NCBI RefSeq assembly: GCF_900177725.1
Contig: NZ_FXAT01000002.1
Coordinates: forward strand, 806,001-870,000
Direction of reading: 5' to 3'
Length of the DNA: 64,000 nt
From: Paraburkholderia susongensis
Lineage (GTDB): Bacteria; Pseudomonadota; Gammaproteobacteria; Burkholderiales; Burkholderiaceae
The notes under the pieces are model-generated. The model had not been told where the DNA came from. It saw only the letters and a list, made by a program, of their open reading frames with translations, and did not search any database. The translations under genes and the position numbers were made by a program. The first letter of the stretch is position 1; every line of letters starts with the position of its first letter. Positions 61,449-64,000 of this stretch are shown piece by piece.

Positions 61449-61847
61449 ATGGCAGAGTCCACCGTCACCGCCCACATCGGCGCGACGAATTTCCAGGTCA
61501 TTCTCGACGACGGCAAGCACACGTGGCTGGCCGACGAACCCGAATCGGTCGGCGGCGGCGACCGCAGCCCGACGCCCGTCTCGCTGCTGCTGTCGAGCCT
61601 CGGCGCCTGCACGTCGATCACGCTGAAGATGTACGCGCAGCGCAAGGAATGGCCGCTCGCGGGCGTGCGCGTGAAGCTGTCGATGGAAACCGGCGACGCG
61701 GGCTCGACCATCGAGCGCCAGATCGTGCTCGAAGGCGAGCTGTCCGGCGAACAGCGGGAACGGCTCTTGCAAATCGCCAATGGGTGTCCGGTTCACAAGA
61801 TCCTCACGCATGCCATCTCGATCCGCTCCACCCTCGCCGTCGCGTAA
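61449..61847 (+). CDS. OsmC-family protein
   Basis: A 132-residue OsmC/Ohr-like protein with the cysteines in L-G-A-C-T-S-I-T and N-G-C-P-V-H-K, the pair used for peroxide reduction in this family. ATG 61449 has AAAGGAG. Likely detoxifies organic peroxides. Same direction as pirin. Confidence 0.88.
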   Translation: MAESTVTAHIGATNFQVILDDGKHTWLADEPESVGGGDRSPTPVSLLLSSLGACTSITLKMYAQRKEWPLAGVRVKLSMETGDAGSTIERQIVLEGELSGEQRERLLQIANGCPVHKILTHAISIRSTLAVA

Positions 61848-61919
61848 CGGACGTTCGGCCGACGTGCCCGCGCTGAGCCGGCTGCGGGTATCGCAACGTT
61901 TTCATAGGACGCAGTCGTC

Positions 61920-62402
61920 TTGAATTTCGAACACCTCATCCAGATCAACGACCCGTTGAATCCCTTCGTCGAATCGATGACCCGCGAGCAGTTGTGGGAA
62001 GGGCTCGTGCTGCGCGCCGAGCAGCCGCAACTGTTCGTGATGGGCCTCGACAGTTGCACGATTCTGTCGCGCGAAGGCAATGTCCTCGAGCGCGAGCTGC
62101 ACTACGGTCAGGCGACCGTGCGCGACCGCGTCACGCTCGAGGACAGCCAGAGCGTGCGCTATGACATCCTGCCGACCGCGGAGCACGTCGGCGGCTCGCT
62201 CACGATGACGATCGAGCAACCCGACGAATTGCAACTCTTCCTGCGCTTCGAGTATGCGACCACGCTGCCCGTCTCGACCGATCAGGACGCCGTGCAGACG
62301 CAGGAGATCGTCAAGTCGGCGTATCGCGAGAACGACATCGACACGGTGCGGCTGATCCGCCAATACGTGGCGGGCAAGCAGGCGCCGGGACCGTTGCATT
62401 GA
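61920..62402 (+). CDS. SRPBCC-type protein (DUF1857)
   Basis: A 160-residue protein resembling the AtaL-like DUF1857 group of START/SRPBCC small-ligand-binding proteins. Begins with TTG 61920 (M-N-F-E-H-L-I-Q-I-N-D) with AGGA upstream. Function unknown. Confidence 0.8.
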   Translation: MNFEHLIQINDPLNPFVESMTREQLWEGLVLRAEQPQLFVMGLDSCTILSREGNVLERELHYGQATVRDRVTLEDSQSVRYDILPTAEHVGGSLTMTIEQPDELQLFLRFEYATTLPVSTDQDAVQTQEIVKSAYRENDIDTVRLIRQYVAGKQAPGPLH

Positions 62403-62524
62403 ATGATGCGCGGGCGCTCTGCCCGCGCTGCGCGGGGCCGCGATCAGGTTGGCCCCCATCGTTGTATTGCCGCTTGTTCCTCCATCTATCGAAAGTCAAA
62501 TCCGATGAATTTCCTAATCTTGTA

Positions 62525-62545
62525 AATAGGAATAGTTATCATTTA
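62525..62545. promoter_or_regulatory. Fur box upstream of hemP
   Basis: AT-rich ATAGGAATAGTTATCATTTA (about 62526-62545) has the GATAAT/ATTATC-type hexamers of a Fur site and is 38 bp before the hemP start. Suggests iron repression. Confidence 0.65.
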
Positions 62546-62582
62546 GAATCAATCCATCGAATCGACACACAAGCTACAACAA

Positions 62583-62843
62583 ATGACCGATCTCAACCGC
62601 TCCTCCACGCTCAGCCTGCGCCGCCCGGCGGCCGCGCTGACCAGCCGCCCGAAATCGTCGACGGCTAGCGCACCGGCCGCGAAACCCGCCGCGGAGCGCA
62701 CGAACGGTCCGGGCGAGACGTCGGAACGGGTCGTACGCAGCGACGCGCTGCTGCAAGGCCATAGTCACATCAGCATCGTCCATAACGGCGAAACCTACCA
62801 GTTGCGCGCCACGCGCCTGGGCAAGCTGATCCTGACGAAGTAA
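62583..62843 (+). CDS. hemP: Hemin uptake protein HemP
   Basis: An 86-residue protein ending in the HemP signature: H-I-S-I-V-H-N-G-E-T-Y-Q-L-R-A-T-R-L-G-K-L-I-L-T-K. The N-terminal half is Ala/Pro low-complexity. HemP is a small iron-regulated protein needed for heme uptake in Burkholderia. Preceded by a Fur-type site; the heme receptor gene is not in the window. Confidence 0.92.
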   Translation: MTDLNRSSTLSLRRPAAALTSRPKSSTASAPAAKPAAERTNGPGETSERVVRSDALLQGHSHISIVHNGETYQLRATRLGKLILTK

Positions 62844-63042
62844 GAGTGGTAAGTACCGGGTATTGTGGGGACCACCTCCCAGAGAGGTGTTAGGCATTAG
62901 CCAGCCACGACGGCTTGCACGCGAGAACTAGACCCCTTCGTGCAGACACCAAGCCAGCCGTCGCAGCAAGCCAGGCCATTTTTTTGGTTCTCACCGGAAA
63001 GCAGATGCGCGAAACGCCGCGTATCGCTGAATGCGGAAAATG

Positions 63043-63083
63043 AAAAAGCCGTGGGATGGCAACATCCCACGGCTTTCTGTTTT
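63043..63083. terminator. Bidirectional intrinsic terminator between hemP and the Fe-S protein gene
   Basis: AAAGCCGTGGGATG at 63045-63058 and its exact inverse at 63063-63076 enclose a GCAA tetraloop, with T-rich sequence after it and A-rich before it. It can stop transcription from both sides. Confidence 0.9.
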
Positions 63084-63149
63084 CTGCGTTGTTTTTTGCT
63101 TTGGTTTTCCGCCCGGTTTTCCGTGCAGTCTCTGACTCGCGTCACGCCA

Positions 63150-64000
63150 CTACTTCGACGCCCAGCCCCAGAACATCAGCCACCACGCACTATTCACCAC
63201 GGCCAGCGCCGCGACGAACCACAGCATCGCCAGCGCGCGCGGCACGAAACGCTCGCTATAGCGGCGCGTGACGAGCCATGCGAGCCATGCGCTCCACAGG
63301 CTCGAAATCGCGAGAATCGCGATGCGCAGATCCGACGCCCACCACAGCGACACATGCTCGGCGCGCAGCAGCGACAGCGTCGTCGCGGAGAGTCCAAGGA
63401 ACACGCCCGCGCCGGCAATCGGAATCAGCCCCTGCGTCAGATGATGCAGCCGCGTCGCGTCGAAGCGCCCGAGCATGCGCGTCGCGCCCATCAGCAACAG
63501 CAGCAGCGCGGTGCCGTACACGAGCGCCGTCGCGAGGATGTAGCCGATCAGCAGCGAGCCGTCGAGCCACGAGAACACGTCGTTCTGCTCGGGATAATGC
63601 GTGAACAGGAACCACGGCGCGTTGGTGTCGAGCGGCCACGTGATGTCGTGATCGACGAGCCACGTCGCGGCAAACATCTTCAGGTCGATGAACCAGCGCG
63701 ACGCGGTCCAGTGAAACGCGCCGATCGCGATGCCGAGCAGGCCGTACAGAATCAGCGCGGTATCCCACGGGTTCGCCTTCTTGTCACCCAGCTGCACCAC
63801 TTCCGACGACGGCTTGCGCCACGTCAGCGCAATCGCGTCGCGGTGTCCGCTGCAGCGGCCGCACATATGGCAGTCCGCCGCGCCCTTCATGTTGCGCAAC
63901 GGCACGAGCGGCGCGCAGTTGATCGGAATCACGCGATGCCCGTGCTCGCCGTTCTTGTACGAATGGCGCCACGCGTCTTCGTCGACCTTGTAGTGGAACG
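63150..64000 (-). CDS. Membrane-bound 4Fe-4S protein, 5' end outside window
   Basis: The frame is open to the right window edge; GTG 63932 is internal. Starts in view with a cysteine cluster: I-N-C-A-P-L then C-H-M-C-G-R-C, suiting one [4Fe-4S] cluster, then a hydrophobic region with at least five membrane helices. It resembles NapH/polyferredoxin-type membrane electron carriers. Because its N-terminal part is missing, the exact family cannot be fixed. Convergent with hemP. Confidence 0.75.
   Translation of the reverse strand, partial: FHYKVDEDAWRHSYKNGEHGHRVIPINCAPLVPLRNMKGAADCHMCGRCSGHRDAIALTWRKPSSEVVQLGDKKANPWDTALILYGLLGIAIGAFHWTASRWFIDLKMFAATWLVDHDITWPLDTNAPWFLFTHYPEQNDVFSWLDGSLLIGYILATALVYGTALLLLLMGATRMLGRFDATRLHHLTQGLIPIAGAGVFLGLSATTLSLLRAEHVSLWWASDLRIAILAISSLWSAWLAWLVTRRYSERFVPRALAMLWFVAALAVVNSAWWLMFWGWASK

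Overview
The window is a stretch of chromosome from a high-GC betaproteobacterium. Gene content and protein style point to Burkholderia sensu lato, most likely Paraburkholderia: LysR-rich catabolic clusters, an ArgP/ArgO pair, a double-length UvrA paralog, the VC_2705/DUF4212 symporter pair beside acetyl-CoA synthetase, a bfd-tonB-exbB-exbD cluster and HemP. Species is not resolvable from the sequence alone.

Positions 1-11100 are ordinary core and accessory genes. They include a PRC-barrel protein (5' end outside the window), an MFS transporter, an M20 amidohydrolase plus MHS-type transporter operon facing a LysR regulator across a GGCAACC palindrome, divergent argP/argO, small conserved proteins (DUF523, DUF1328), a GNAT enzyme, an orphan rfbC and a GlxA-type AraC regulator. 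Positions 11100-18000 hold an AT-rich gap and a 2025-codon tandem UvrA fusion with a near-consensus LexA box just upstream of its start. Positions 18100-33600 carry a fused double Asp/Glu racemase, an acyl-CoA dehydrogenase / CoA-transferase / MHS transporter operon with a divergent LysR gene, a LysR/SDR pair, an aldo/keto reductase, a TPR-glycosyltransferase, a DUF4142 protein, an MFS exporter and a bacterial YWTD beta-propeller.

Positions 33600-46600 are accessory DNA. The left part (33.6-36.5 kb) is lower in GC and encodes a PhyH-type dioxygenase and a coupled pair of unknown exported proteins. The right part (36764-46588) is a precisely bounded 9.8-kb integrative element in the 3' end of tRNA-Ser(GGA). 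It has an 18-bp direct repeat (attL/attR) and matching pairs of CGTATGT arm-type sites inside both ends. Its genes form three blocks, each with a terminator: integrase; alpA-ORF55-ORF101-vapE; and a capsid-like to tape-measure operon including a Nu1-like terminase small subunit. Between vapE and the structural operon lie GTTACC/GGTTAC repeats that look like a replication origin. CCCAC-N2-GTGGAAAC repeats sit upstream of both alpA and the structural operon. No large terminase, portal, protease, tail-tube, baseplate or lysis gene is present, so it reads as a phage satellite of unusual composition, one carrying its own capsid-like protein and its own tape measure. This is the best candidate for an undescribed system in the window.

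Positions 46700-64000 return to core genes: acetate/organic acid use (symporter pair, acs), a class I fumarase, bacterioferritin, glutamate racemase, then iron uptake (Fur box-bfd, a 20-codon membrane peptide gene, tonB-exbB-exbD). After these come a divergent LysR/pirin pair, OsmC-like and SRPBCC proteins, Fur box-hemP, and a membrane iron-sulfur protein running off the right edge. Two Fur-type sites suggest that the bfd-tonB cluster and hemP share iron control.
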